The position numbers and the translations under genes are program-made. Positions 53,848 through 64,000 of a DNA stretch of 64,000 bases are shown here, one piece after another. The notes under the pieces were generated by a model. The model was not told the DNA's origin and searched no databases. It saw only the letters and a list, made by a program, of their open reading frames with translations. This DNA comes from Trichomonas vaginalis G3 (lineage: Eukaryota; Parabasalia; Trichomonadida; Trichomonadidae): NCBI RefSeq assembly GCF_026262505.1, contig NC_067206.1, positions 11,861,507 through 11,925,506 of the forward strand, written 5' to 3'. Each line of letters begins with the position of its first letter. Positions within the stretch are counted from its first letter, which is position 1.

Positions 53848-55246
53848 ATATAATAGAGTGAATTTTGTTTGATCAAACAACAATAGATGATAGATATAAA
53901 GCCAAGAAACTTGCTATTAATATGTTCTACTTGCTATTTCAATGTAAGTATGATATTTTCTAAATGTTTCGTTCAGATAACTTAGATATATTAGTCAAAA
54001 TTTGAAATTTTAATAGCACATATATTAAAAATAATTATTATTCATAAAAGATTAATGAAATAGTAAAAAAATCAATCAAATTATAAAAATACAACATTTA
54101 GAAGAATTCTTATTATCCTTCAAAAAGTCAGTATTTCTGCTGTAATTTTCTACAACATTGTAGTTATTGCACTTTGTCTATGGATTTGTATATATGTTAT
54201 ATATAAATTATATATCTAAACTGCCCATAAGTGCAATTTTTATATAATTTGTTTATTTCTTTAACAATTTCATATGAAATATGCTTTTTTAAGCGTATCA
54301 AAGCTGTGTTCTTAATGTGCATGGATATATCAAGAAAAATGTCGAAAAAAAATGTGAATTCACAAATTCACTGAATTTTCACCGTTTTTTGAATTTTGCT
54401 ACAGCACTAATATTAAATAATACTAAAATATTCTGTCTTTGTAAAAGAATAAATTCTGACAAAAAGTGCTCGTTTAAATTTAATGATCATCTGTATGACT
54501 AAGTGGTAAAAAGTGTTTATGACCAAAAAAGGGTTACATGCTTAGTCTATTTTTCTGACAGGATACTCTAGATTTACATGATCTCTATTTCATATCTCCG
54601 TTTTTAGATTCTTCGACAGATTTTATGATAGAAAACCAAGATTAACAAATTTCCGGCATGTTAATGAAGAAATCTGCAGCTACCCTCAATATTATTTCAA
54701 TAATCAGTATCGTTTCTCTTACAATTTATTTTTTTCTCAATAATTTAACAAGAAATAACAATACACACTTGGTTTTACGTATAAAAGCTAAGTGTCGAAC
54801 TTAATCAACTTTACTTACTTAGCAAATGAATATTTTTGTGGTTGCGAGTTCTGAATGCTGAAGTTTTAGATTTCTCTATAAATGATATCATTGCACTTAC
54901 AATGTTGTTCCAGCCTATCGCATAAATCATAGAAAATCCAAAAAAAATAATATAAAGAAAATTCATGTCATGAAGTTCAAAAAATACCGTGTAACATTAA
55001 AATTTGTTATGCATAATACATTTTAGCTATTATTGATTTTTTTTAATTTTCGAGAAATTGAATGGTGAGTCCGATAGAGAAATTTTTAAAAATCCTAGTC
55101 CCTCATAGAAGTAATTTCCCTCGTCTCCCATACTTCCAAATGTATGCATATGACATAAACTTTTATGCATTACACAAATGGCCAATAATATCTATAGAGT
55201 AAAAAATTAGAAATTTAATTTTTTTATATGATAGTTATATTTCAGA
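53848..55246. other. MULE-internal spacer right of the Polinton
   Basis: Very AT-rich, with no convincing gene. Before the Polinton insertion it was continuous with the spacer at 29,334-29,826 between the passenger gene and the transposase gene. Confidence 0.55.
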
Positions 55247-55482
55247 TTTGCGAGCGTAACTTTTTTCTCCATGGCATACTTGTTTTAAGAGCAAATGATC
55301 AAAATCGTCCTTCAATTATTGAAGGAGCTGATATCTTTTGAAAATTGAATTGAAAGGGTATTCAATTTTCAAATTTCCTCTCAATTTTGGAAACATATCA
55401 ACTCTATGAATTAACAATTATGTGCCTTCACAGTTTATCAGTCATATAAGGTGCTTATAAAGAAAAAAGTTACGCTCGCAAA
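55247..55482. mobile_element. MITE-like element with perfect 22-bp inverted ends
   Basis: TTTGCGAGCGTAACTTTTTT followed by CT at 55,247-55,268 is exactly inverted at 55,461-55,482. The 236-bp unit has no coding capacity. I see no clear target duplication. Confidence 0.6.
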
Positions 55483-55672
55483 ATATGTTTTTATATAGAT
55501 TTCACATAAAATAATTATGTAATTTCTAAAAAGAATATTTTTGTTCTTGAATATTAAAGTGTATTGTAGTTTAAAAAGTTTTAAATATGTTGCTAAAATT
55601 TCAGGTTTATAGCTCATGTCTAGCATGACTTCTTCGTATGCGCAAAAAATCTGACACGTAAGGGTATCCTTA

Positions 55673-57936
55673 ATGGGAAAATCATCTATATTTAATCAAA
55701 AAAGAGCAAACTTTACAGACGAAAATAAAATATTTATCAGGGAACAATCTGATAAATACCAAAAATCAACATCGAGAGATGAAAAAACGAATATAATCAA
55801 ACAAGTTCTTCAATATTTTAATATTAAATACGCCGAAAATGAATCTAAAGCTGTCAGAAGATATTTTAGTTATATTGCAGTTAAAAATATTCCCGCAGTT
55901 ACTGGAAAATATCCTGATACAATTGTTCGCAAAGATATGCTTTATTCGCATGATCATACAAATATTATTAATTCAAATAATATTGAACGTTACTACCGTT
56001 GCATCGATCATTCTTGTCAAGCACGTTATTTAGTTAAAATTGAGAACAGTTCAGTTTCCGAAGATTTACAAAAGGAACATATACCCGAATGCAGACAATT
56101 TAAAAAGTTACAAAATGAAAAAAATGATCTTCATAAATCAATGACTCTGACAGAAATATACAATAAGGCAATGGCAAAATTTTCTGAAGACAACGGCACT
56201 TTTCAGCAGATTAAAAAATTTATGACAGAACTTGCTGTTGGTACTGATGAAAACCCATTAATTAAAGATTCATTGGTCAGGGAAGTTTATAATAAGTCCA
56301 GAAAATTTTCTGTTGGAGAAAAAATTACAGACGATGAAATTGCTAATTTTTGTTTAATAAATGGCGAGCAGTTTTTCATTGGCCATGATTTTCAATCAAA
56401 TTGTGAGACGATGTTTTTTGGTTTTGAGAAGGCAATTCAATTTGCAAAAGAAGCCACAGATTTATTTTGCGATGGAACTTTTAAAATTACACCAAAACAT
56501 TTTCAAAAAGGACAGATGCTAACAATTATGATTTGTGAACCTTCAACAAATCAATATCTACCACTTTTATTTATATTCATGAAAAACCGCACATTTGAAT
56601 CTTATAAGAAGGCATTTGAATATATTTTTACTGTCAAGGGTATTCAATTTTCAAAGCTAATTCAAATTCATTGTGATTTTGAAAAGGGAATGATAGAGGC
56701 ACTTCAACAAATTTTCCCTAAAGTCCGTATAATTGGATGCCTATTTCATTTCAAACAAGCTTTACACAGGAAACTTGTAGCACTTTATACAAAAAATTTC
56801 AATACTTTACAAAATTCTTTATTTAAGCTATATTCTATTACTCCATTCATGTCTCATGAAGAATTTGTACTTACAATGCATATAATTAATCAAAATAAAG
56901 TTGATTCGATCAAAGATTATATTGATTATTTCAACAAAGTTTGGTTGCCGCACTACAATTTAATATCTCAATATAATAATGCAACTGCAATATTCACTAA
57001 TGATTGCCTCGAGAGTATGCATTCAGAATTTTCTTCGTTAAAATCCAACATTTATGAAGCTATTAAGAAGATATCTCAAATCAATTAGATAAATATAACG
57101 CCATCAAAAATAACCAGAAGATCGAGCGCCATATAAAAACCGTTATCACTGATAGCTACAAAAATTATATTCTTGACTGCTTTCAAAAAGAACTTGAGAA
57201 AACAATTTTTTCTATCAAACAATACAACGTAAGTGATCTTTCTTTGGCTCAGAACGAGATTTCTCCATATGGTTCCATAGAATCGAGTTCATTGTTGGAA
57301 AATATTCCAGTTCATGATGCAGATATACTCAAATCGATCGATCTAACAGATAAAGATACAATGATCACTAAGTTTATTAATGAAAAAAGAGAAAAAATTA
57401 TGGCATTATTTAATGAAACATTAAATCATCTAGATTTTAATTCATCCACTCCAATTCAAACTAATTTTGAGCAAGCCGATACAAATCAAGGTTCAGATGC
57501 TCCAATTCGCTCCGAAAATTCAAATATTGCAGACTCTACAGATTTAGAACCAGAAAATCAAAACCATCCTTCTACAAATCAAATGTCTAGTAATCTAGAA
57601 CATAAACTGGACCTTCTTGATCATATTGAAAAACAATTATCGAAAATGCGCTCGTTATTGGGAATTCTTCCTACTACAAATGCTATTGTTGGGCCGTCAA
57701 AACAAGTTTCAGTTAATAGCAAGCAAAATTCTGAAAAAAATAAGAAAAAATCTTCCATAACAACAAAATCAAACAATAAAAAACAAAATTCATCCGACAA
57801 TCCTCCTAAATGTAAAGCTCCTATTTCGGAAAGGATTCTCAGCGATAATAACTTATATTTTCAAGTTCATCGAAAGAGATCGAAAAAGCAAACGTTCCAC
57901 ATCTACAGAGAAAAAGAATTGATATATGAAGTCTAA
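55673..57936 (+). CDS. MULE-family transposase, interrupted by one frameshift
   Basis: This would move the MULE. The first frame (471 codons to 57,088) has a FLYWCH-like zinc module near residues 85-140 (YYRCIDHSCQARY, then HIPECRQF). The MULE catalytic domain follows: DLFCDGTFKI near 264-273, QIHCDFEKGM near 331-340, GCLFHFKQAL near 355-364 and CLESMH near 444-449. The reading frame continues as open sequence in another frame from about 57,070 to 57,936, ending in a Ser/Asn/Lys-rich tail, so one indel separates the two parts. The start ATG follows TAAGGGTATCCTTA. Confidence 0.85.
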
Positions 57937-58660
57937 TTCCTTTTATAACTACTATATTTTTATTCTTATGACTAAAAAATAATATATTATTTAACAATTT
58001 TCATTTTTTTCTTTTAACAATTTCGTTTTATTTCCATTTATTGTTAAATGATTTTTAGCATACACCTTTCTTTGTTCATCTTCTAAATACAATTTATTTT
58101 TTCTTAGATATAATTCTATTCATTCAATTCGATCGTCATTTTTCAGTACATGATCGTAATTTTCAATTATTGATCGCGAGTTTACTTCAGAATTTGTTCG
58201 CAATATTGCTTATCAAAATTATATCTCTATTCTCATTTCTGTTTAGTCAATATCATTACACTCCTATTGTCTAATAACATGCTATTAATTTTCTTAAAAT
58301 TAAAAAAAAAATATCAACTTTTAAAAACAGAAACTTAACATCCTTAGGTCAATGGATTTTGATGTGAGATACATTTAATCTGTTTTTCTTTTTTTTATTT
58401 TAAATAATTGAATATTTATAGTTGTTATGGGTCTTACATCATGTAAAACGAATTTTCTTAAAGTAAATTTACTTTTTCTTCAATCTTTCTTACATATTTA
58501 TTAAAAAAAAATTATCCAAAAAAAGATGTTTTAGAATGAAAAAAAAATAGAAAAATCTTCATTTATAGTCTTTCTTGAATGTATACGTTTTGATTTTTTT
58601 CTTTTTTAAAAAATTCAATTTCTAGAAAAATCGAGAAAAAATCATTTTCTTCTATTTTTT
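57937..58660. other. MULE 3' spacer
   Basis: Extremely AT-rich with long A and T runs; no gene or structured repeat seen before the terminal repeat at 58,661. Confidence 0.6.
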
Positions 58661-58784
58661 AGGACGCCATACCCATTGAAATCTCCTCTCAGGACGCCAT
58701 AAACTATTCAATTATGGTGTAAACTTCTCAAAAATTGAATGGTTTACATCAGGACGCCTTAGGACGCCAAACCTTTACGCGCCC
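58661..58784 (-). repeat. MULE right terminal inverted repeat
   Basis: It contains the 20-bp core (inverse of TTGGCGTCCTAAGGCGTCCT) at 58,751-58,770 and AGGACGCC motifs at 58,661 and 58,691, matching the left end in number and spacing. A stem TGTAAAC...GTTTACA replaces the left TGTAAAT...ATTTACA. Confidence 0.82.
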
Positions 58785-58793
58785 CAAATAAAT
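58785..58793 (+). repeat. MULE target-site duplication, right copy
   Basis: CAAATAAAT, identical to 26,354-26,362 and the same 14-bp distance from the terminal-repeat core. Confidence 0.8.
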
Positions 58794-58979
58794 AATATAT
58801 AAAAAGAAGAAATAATAATAGTCAATTGTTCTATTTACTTCAACAGAAAAATAATAGCCCGGAAACAACTGAATTTGTTGGATTTACCGATACCCAAAAT
58901 AAAATTGAACAATGGGTTCAATTTTTGAATACTTAAGTGTTTTGAAGGAAAAAAAAACGTCATTTATGATTTTACAGCA

Positions 58980-59576
58980 ATGATTATGAATCAACAGTCA
59001 TCAAGCATAACTTTAAAAGTTATCTTAGCAGGTCCACATAACTCCGGTAAAACAATGTTCCTATGGAGATGGAGCTCGAAAAATGGCGAATTTACCGAAG
59101 GACCAACAATAGGAGCCGATTTTGTATGCAGAGAAGTTACTCGCGGCGATAAGAAATTCAAAATACATCTATGGGATACTGCCGGACAAGAAGCTTATCA
59201 CAGTATTACAGCACCTTATTTCAGATCGTGCTCAGCAATATTATTAATGTTTGATTTGACAGATAGAACTAGTTTCGAAAATCTTGACTATTGGCTTAAC
59301 ATGATTAAAGAAAATACAAATTCTTCTCCAATAATTTATCTAATTGGTAACAAATCAGACGTTCCAAGTTCAGCAGTATCAGATTCTGAACTTGAAGAAT
59401 ATGCACATGTGAACAATTTGAAATTATTTAAAGCTTCCGCAAAAGAAAATATTAATATCGAAAGAATTAATGAAGATTTGATTAATTCAATCATATCTGC
59501 AAATTATGTAAATATGCCTGAAATAGAAACTATTCCTTTGCCGAAAAAAGCCCAAAAGAATGGCGATTGCTGCTAA
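58980..59576 (+). CDS. Rab-family small GTPase
   Basis: A 198-residue GTPase, likely acting in vesicle traffic. P-loop GPHNSGKT at residues 18-25, effector-region TIGADF, WDTAGQE at 64-70, NKSD near 124-127 and SAK near 153. It ends NGDCC, with a double Cys for prenylation. The P-loop spacing and WDTAGQEAYHS are Rab-like. TCATTTATG ~18 bp upstream resembles the trichomonad initiator (TCA-Y-T/A). The start could also be the Met at 58,986. Confidence 0.92.
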   Translation: MIMNQQSSSITLKVILAGPHNSGKTMFLWRWSSKNGEFTEGPTIGADFVCREVTRGDKKFKIHLWDTAGQEAYHSITAPYFRSCSAILLMFDLTDRTSFENLDYWLNMIKENTNSSPIIYLIGNKSDVPSSAVSDSELEEYAHVNNLKLFKASAKENINIERINEDLINSIISANYVNMPEIETIPLPKKAQKNGDCC

Positions 59577-60035
59577 TCTCAATGATTTCCATAATAATTA
59601 CATATTATCTTTACTATATATGATCTTTTAAAATGCCATGATAAATCTCTTGTTTACTTTATCTAAAAATGCTCTGTTTTTCATTAATTTTTTAGATTCA
59701 GACAAATCTAGATAAGATAGGCGGCCAGTTCATAAATTTTAGGATGTCACAAATGAAGAGTTATACTTGCTTCATGTTTTTAATTGCAATCACAACAATC
59801 GTTTTTATTTTTTTATAAAAAATCTTTGAAAGCCAAAATCAATGCATACATAACGAATGTATGCAAATAAGATCAATGTTTCTGGATTTTGTAAGAAATC
59901 AAATCAAAAAGATTTTAAATTTGAGGATTATTGCTAAAATACATACATAAATAGAGATGACTATCATTAATAAATATAATAATAAGAATGTTTAACAAAA
60001 AAAAAATAATAAAATAAAAAAAAATTATAAAAATC
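59577..60035. other. Convergent intergenic region
   Basis: AT-rich spacer between the Rab-like gene and the phosphodiesterase; no gene, RNA or repeat recognised. Confidence 0.6.
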
Positions 60036-63000
60036 TTATTTCTTTTCTTCTTCCTGAGATTTGTTTTCTTCAGCAGCAGCCTTCTTTCTTGCTTCTTCCT
60101 CTTCTTCAGCCTTCTTCTTATCTTCCTGGGCCTTCTTCCATATAGCCAAGTTTGAGTTAACTTGGTCAACATTTACTTGCAATTTTGGAATTGCTTTTGC
60201 AGTTGCTTGATACAAAGGAAGGCAAACGAATGTGTAGAAACCGATCTGTGACTTTGGTTTATCCAAGTGTGCTCTATCATTCAAATCTGATGTATAATTC
60301 ATGCCTTGTGCCTGTTCCAGATCTCCCTGTCTGAAGAATTCTTCGCACAAAACATCACACCATTTATCAGCCAATTCGAATGGTCTCGAAACATTGGAGA
60401 TATCTCCGCATTTGAGGAGCATCTGCATTAGCATCAGGAAGTGCTGTGGATTCTCTTTTGGCTTCCACTCTCCTGCATCAAAGAGACCATTGAATTCTTT
60501 GAGAAATGTGAAGTGTTTTGCCATATCTGTAATCAAAATCAAGTTGATGATCAATGACCACATCTTCTTGTATTCTGCTGGGTTTAATGACGCGAAGATG
60601 TTAGTTTCTTCCTTGGAAATGATGTCAATGGCAATTGCGCAGTGGTGTGTTTCCATGACAGACTGGTTCTTGAACAAAATACCCAAAGGAGTTTCTGCTT
60701 TGACGTTGTAAACATTTGTGAAACCGTCGTGATTTGCATCGTGACATAAACAAGCGACTAAAAGTCCGTACAATTCAAATGAAGACAAAATCTTGTCGTA
60801 GCCGGATGTTATCAACTCGTAAGTAACGAATTGAGTGACATCGACTGCATGTCTCCAATTGTGGTAAGGAACTTTTTTATACTTGTCTCTCAAAGCTGTC
60901 AAGAATCTGAAGAACTTTTCATTTGTCACTTTGAAAATCTGGAGAACTCCGAAATGATGGAAAATGTTGAAGATGACTTTGAAGTGTCCAATGCCATCCC
61001 ACATTGGGGCATCGAAGTTAACAGTGAAGAATCCATCGATGACCTCTTGAGGAAGCTGGAATGACTGTGGAACTGAATATCCATCTCTTTCTGATTCAGT
61101 TAGCCAATGCTTCAGATCAATTTCAACTTGTCCGTGCTCTGCGATGTCCTTTAAATTGGCGCGTTCTATAGCAACAGAAGCGAAGACAGCAAAACAATCG
61201 AGAATGTCCATATCCTCGTTGATGATCTTCCAGTTGCATTCGAGCTCCATGACACCTAAAATGATTCCAGAAGAGTCCATCAAAGGTATTGAACAGATTG
61301 ATTCGTTGACGTTTTGTTGCTGAGCAACACTGTTGTTGTTGTCACTGGAACTGCTCAGGAAGGAGAGGTTCGATTTGGATGAACGCGTTGATAGATTCGA
61401 ACTGGAAAAGATCTCTGCAGGAGGTGGTTCTGACATGAGTTTTTCAATGGCACTTTCCAAGACATTTTTGGAGGTAAGTCTTGCGATATCCATTGAAGAA
61501 AAGATCTTTGTTTCACGTTCGTTTACAACTATATCAGCAAACATTGTTCCGTACTTGATTTCGTTGCCGATATTCGCAAATTGTTTAGTAATTCTCTCAT
61601 TGGAATCGTAAATGAACAAAGTTGCACGAGATGCTGAAACAATGGACCTGGCATTCTCTAAGATCTCTTCTACAACACCTGTTAATTGTGTTCCTTGGCC
61701 TAAAACTGCCGACATTTTTGTTAATGTCCTCAATTGTTTTGTCAAGTCGATTGAGGCCTTGTAGAGCTTAGCATTATCTAAAGATGTACCACAGAAGACA
61801 TTAAATGGATGCATCATACGGACATCGTCTTCTGTGAAGCCTTCTCCGTCAAGTTTGTTGATCATCTCGGTAACTCCGGTAATTTCGCCTCGGTTATTGT
61901 AAATAGGGACTGTAAGAAGTGAAACGGTTCTGAATCCAGTTGTTTGGTCGATTGTTCTGTCAAATCTTGTGTCGGAATACGCGTCTTTGATGTTAACAAC
62001 GTTACCTGTGATCGCAGTGTGACCAACAATGCCACGGGTAAGTGGAATTGTAAGGGCTTTGTCAAGTCCTGACTGGAAATGAGTGACCAAAGACTGTTTT
62101 CCTTTATCTACAAGGAAAAGAGAGCATCTTTCTGCATGAAGTAAGTTGCAAGCACGTTCCATAATGGTTGGAATAAGAGTTTCGATATCTAAAACTCCAG
62201 ATAAGGCTTGAGCAATTTCAAGAAGAGCTGCAAGACGCTTTTCGAAGTCATCAAGCTGAGGAAGATCTGGTGGTGGATGAAGAGATGTACTTAAACTCTT
62301 CACGGCGAACGGGGCAAGAGATAATAATAAATTTTCATCTAATTTAGTATATCCGTTTGTTTTAACACGACCGTGTAGTGCTATACCCCATACTTTCCCA
62401 TCTTCTTGAACATATGGGACAATGAGGGCGCTTTGATCGCCATAATTATCAACATTTTCATTGTACCTCTTATGAGCTTTCAATTGGGGCTCATTTACTA
62501 TGTAATTTTCTGTTAGCGCATACCCGATGACGCCTAAGTTCTCTTCGTTGATGATTGTTGGGTTATCATTGTTCTTTTCGAAATGCAAAAATACTTTATC
62601 CTTTGTCTTCATCAGATAGAAGTCTGCATAGTTTGCATTGAAGAAATGACAAAGGGCTGATTCCAGCTTTGTAACAACTTTTGAGAGATAATCAATACCA
62701 ACTAAATCTTTTGCTGTTGAAAGGGATGGCATTTTCTCGAATAAGTATCTTGAATAAATGCGGAACTTTGATTGGTAGTAAGAAACAATTTGTTGTTCTT
62801 GTTCAGTGAAAATTGGCTCTTTTCTTGAAAGTTCGATGATTGCAATGATCTTATCTGCTCTATTAGTAACAGGGAATATGATCACAGGGTTGGTTGCAGG
62901 AATTCCAACTGAATCAAATTCTTCATCGTATGCCGAGTGAGAAGATTGATTTTCAGTAACTTGGATTAAGTGCATTTGATAACAGTATCCTACTAAGCTT

Positions 63001-63296
63001 TTTTCAAATGGAATAGATTTAGAAAGTGTTGGTGAATAAAATCTTTTTTCATTTTCATAAACTAACCATAAAACGACATTTGAAACATTCATTATTTTTG
63101 CAAGAGCACTTTCTATAACTTGATTGACAGGCATAGTCTGTATGTCAATCATCATTTGGTCGAAATTTTCTTCGCATGAAACTTGTTTTTGCGGGGCAGG
63201 AGATAACTCCTGGGGAGATGTTCCTTTACTTGATGTTTCCACGGATTTCATCTTCGCGCCTAGGGGTTTGAGCGCTCCAACTCCACGAAAAGTCAT
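60036..63296 (-). CDS. Four-GAF 3',5'-cyclic nucleotide phosphodiesterase
   Basis: This 1086-residue enzyme would hydrolyse cAMP/cGMP. Four GAF-like domains lie at about 50-180, 205-345, 355-510 and 530-710; the third has the cyclic-nucleotide signature (VTEMINKLDGEGFTEDD, close to NKFDE). The catalytic domain spans ~805-1045: YHNWRHAVDV near 811, CHDANHDGFTN near 849-859 (metal-binding HD), KCGDISN near 962 and KSQIGF near 1015 (the invariant Gln). A Lys/Glu-rich tail ends the protein. The start is the ATG at 63,296. Confidence 0.93.
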   Translation of the reverse strand: MTFRGVGALKPLGAKMKSVETSSKGTSPQELSPAPQKQVSCEENFDQMMIDIQTMPVNQVIESALAKIMNVSNVVLWLVYENEKRFYSPTLSKSIPFEKSLVGYCYQMHLIQVTENQSSHSAYDEEFDSVGIPATNPVIIFPVTNRADKIIAIIELSRKEPIFTEQEQQIVSYYQSKFRIYSRYLFEKMPSLSTAKDLVGIDYLSKVVTKLESALCHFFNANYADFYLMKTKDKVFLHFEKNNDNPTIINEENLGVIGYALTENYIVNEPQLKAHKRYNENVDNYGDQSALIVPYVQEDGKVWGIALHGRVKTNGYTKLDENLLLSLAPFAVKSLSTSLHPPPDLPQLDDFEKRLAALLEIAQALSGVLDIETLIPTIMERACNLLHAERCSLFLVDKGKQSLVTHFQSGLDKALTIPLTRGIVGHTAITGNVVNIKDAYSDTRFDRTIDQTTGFRTVSLLTVPIYNNRGEITGVTEMINKLDGEGFTEDDVRMMHPFNVFCGTSLDNAKLYKASIDLTKQLRTLTKMSAVLGQGTQLTGVVEEILENARSIVSASRATLFIYDSNERITKQFANIGNEIKYGTMFADIVVNERETKIFSSMDIARLTSKNVLESAIEKLMSEPPPAEIFSSSNLSTRSSKSNLSFLSSSSDNNNSVAQQQNVNESICSIPLMDSSGIILGVMELECNWKIINEDMDILDCFAVFASVAIERANLKDIAEHGQVEIDLKHWLTESERDGYSVPQSFQLPQEVIDGFFTVNFDAPMWDGIGHFKVIFNIFHHFGVLQIFKVTNEKFFRFLTALRDKYKKVPYHNWRHAVDVTQFVTYELITSGYDKILSSFELYGLLVACLCHDANHDGFTNVYNVKAETPLGILFKNQSVMETHHCAIAIDIISKEETNIFASLNPAEYKKMWSLIINLILITDMAKHFTFLKEFNGLFDAGEWKPKENPQHFLMLMQMLLKCGDISNVSRPFELADKWCDVLCEEFFRQGDLEQAQGMNYTSDLNDRAHLDKPKSQIGFYTFVCLPLYQATAKAIPKLQVNVDQVNSNLAIWKKAQEDKKKAEEEEEARKKAAAEENKSQEEEKK

Positions 63297-63901
63297 CAAA
63301 GTAAAGTTTGGAAGAAGAAAAACAAAAATACGTTTTTTATGATGGTTGTACTCTCAATTTTCATTATATATCGGCGCGCAGCACAGCAGAGAGCCCATAA
63401 AATGCGTATTATATATAAACTCCTCGCACATATACTCTACATAAAATTGGCTTCATGAATTTGGACCATTTTAAGTTACAATTTTATAGAAAAACAACTT
63501 TACTACAAGATTTTGACACGTAAATTATGTCAAAAGTTTAATTTATGTCTGGATTAGATACGATAAAAACGGTTATCGGGCCATAATTAATCAAAGTAAA
63601 AGGGAAGTACGTATTCGAATTAATGTCCGCTTTGATGATAAAAATCCGTGTTGCTGCACACTGATGATAATGACATCTGAGCGAACATTAATTCTTTAAA
63701 AAGATATTCTAACACACAGTATTTTTAACTTTTATTAATTTTAGCTTACATTCCAAACTTATTCTGCCATTTTATTGGCAGTGTCAATCAATTTAAAATA
63801 AAAAACTACAGACACATTAATTTTTTTTCTTAATTTTTTTCTGAACTCTTTATTTTATGCTCATATTTCAATATGAGATATATTAATGGCTGAAAAGACT
63901 C
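63297..63901. other. Intergenic region upstream of the phosphodiesterase and the last gene
   Basis: AT-rich, gene-free. It is a divergent upstream region for the phosphodiesterase and the gene starting at 63,902. Confidence 0.55.
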
Positions 63902-64000
63902 ATGATATTTCTCCCTGATTCTAATCCAAATACAGAAGGTAACATTCAATCTGAGATAATTCTTCGAAAGTCCTTAGAAGAATTAAGATTACCAAGTGCA
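63902..64000 (+). CDS. Start of a gene cut by the right window edge
   Basis: An ATG opens a frame of 33 codons to the edge (MIFLPDSNPNTEGNIQSEII, then LRKSLEELRLPSA). TCATATTTCA ~30 bp upstream is initiator-like. Too little is present to name it. Confidence 0.5.
   Translation, partial: MIFLPDSNPNTEGNIQSEIILRKSLEELRLPSA

Larger units (their letters stand above)
26363..58784. mobile_element. MULE DNA transposon interrupted by a Polinton
   Basis: Terminal inverted repeats of ~125 bp sit at each end, with a 9-bp duplication and a MULE-family transposase inside. Without the 24,009-bp Polinton and its 6-bp duplication the element would be ~8.4 kb. It holds a minus-strand helical-repeat gene (27,949-29,056) and the plus-strand transposase (55,673-57,936) as a divergent pair, with the Polinton inserted in the shared upstream region. 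Confidence 0.78.

Overview
The window is AT-rich, has compact intronless genes, and is dominated by Polinton (Maverick) DNA elements. That combination, together with a multi-GAF cyclic-nucleotide phosphodiesterase, a Rab-type GTPase and a MULE transposase as neighbours, points to a parabasalid protist (Trichomonas/Tritrichomonas type). The organism is inferred; no rRNA or other species marker is present.

Layout. (1) 1 to ~13,800: most of a Polinton-like element (element 1), running in from the left edge. It carries a KilA-N protein, a D5-type primase-helicase, a retroviral-type integrase and a broken protein-primed family B polymerase with an HNH-like insert. The KilA-N and helicase genes lie between two large inverted arrays of a 116-bp repeat. 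(2) ~14,040-22,460: a second, partial Polinton (element 2): adenine methylase, small virion-like proteins, tail-fibre-like protein, integrase and capsid-associated proteins, several broken. (3) 22,460-24,700: decayed leaders and repeats related to element 1, ending close to a 100-N assembly gap at 24,808-24,907. (4) 24,908-25,966: host genes (a coiled-coil protein cut by the gap; ubiquitin-like and UBA reading frames). (5) 26,363-58,784: a MULE DNA transposon with ~125-bp terminal inverted repeats and a 9-bp target duplication (CAAATAAAT). It carries a divergent pair of genes: a helical-repeat passenger gene that looks split, and a MULE transposase interrupted by one frameshift. A complete 24,009-bp Polinton (element 3, 29,833-53,841, target duplication GACACC) sits between them. 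(6) 58,980-63,901: host genes for a Rab-like GTPase and a four-GAF phosphodiesterase, then the start of another gene at the right edge.

Element 3 has the full Polinton set: major capsid protein, penton-like protein, protein-primed PolB, FtsK/HerA-type packaging ATPase, integrase (broken), a tail-collar fibre protein, a DNA adenine methylase and about a dozen small proteins. Its 307/306-bp terminal repeats differ at about two positions, so the insertion is young. Genes are packed head to head across 18-34 bp promoters, and tail to tail with overlapping stop codons. A TTTTTA(T/C) motif 10-20 bp before the start codon marks replication and virion genes in all three elements. A second motif, (G)(T/A)CACTTTTT, marks a set of small genes with visibly different base composition, which may be a second expression class.

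The most notable observations are the Polinton-in-MULE nesting, the inverted iteron-like arrays around the primase-helicase, the palindromic divergent promoters that keep the same fibre-gene partnership in two elements, the phage-like tail-collar fibre genes that share a near-identical internal DNA segment, a 24-copy promoter minisatellite, and several unannotated micro-genes revealed by the promoter motif.
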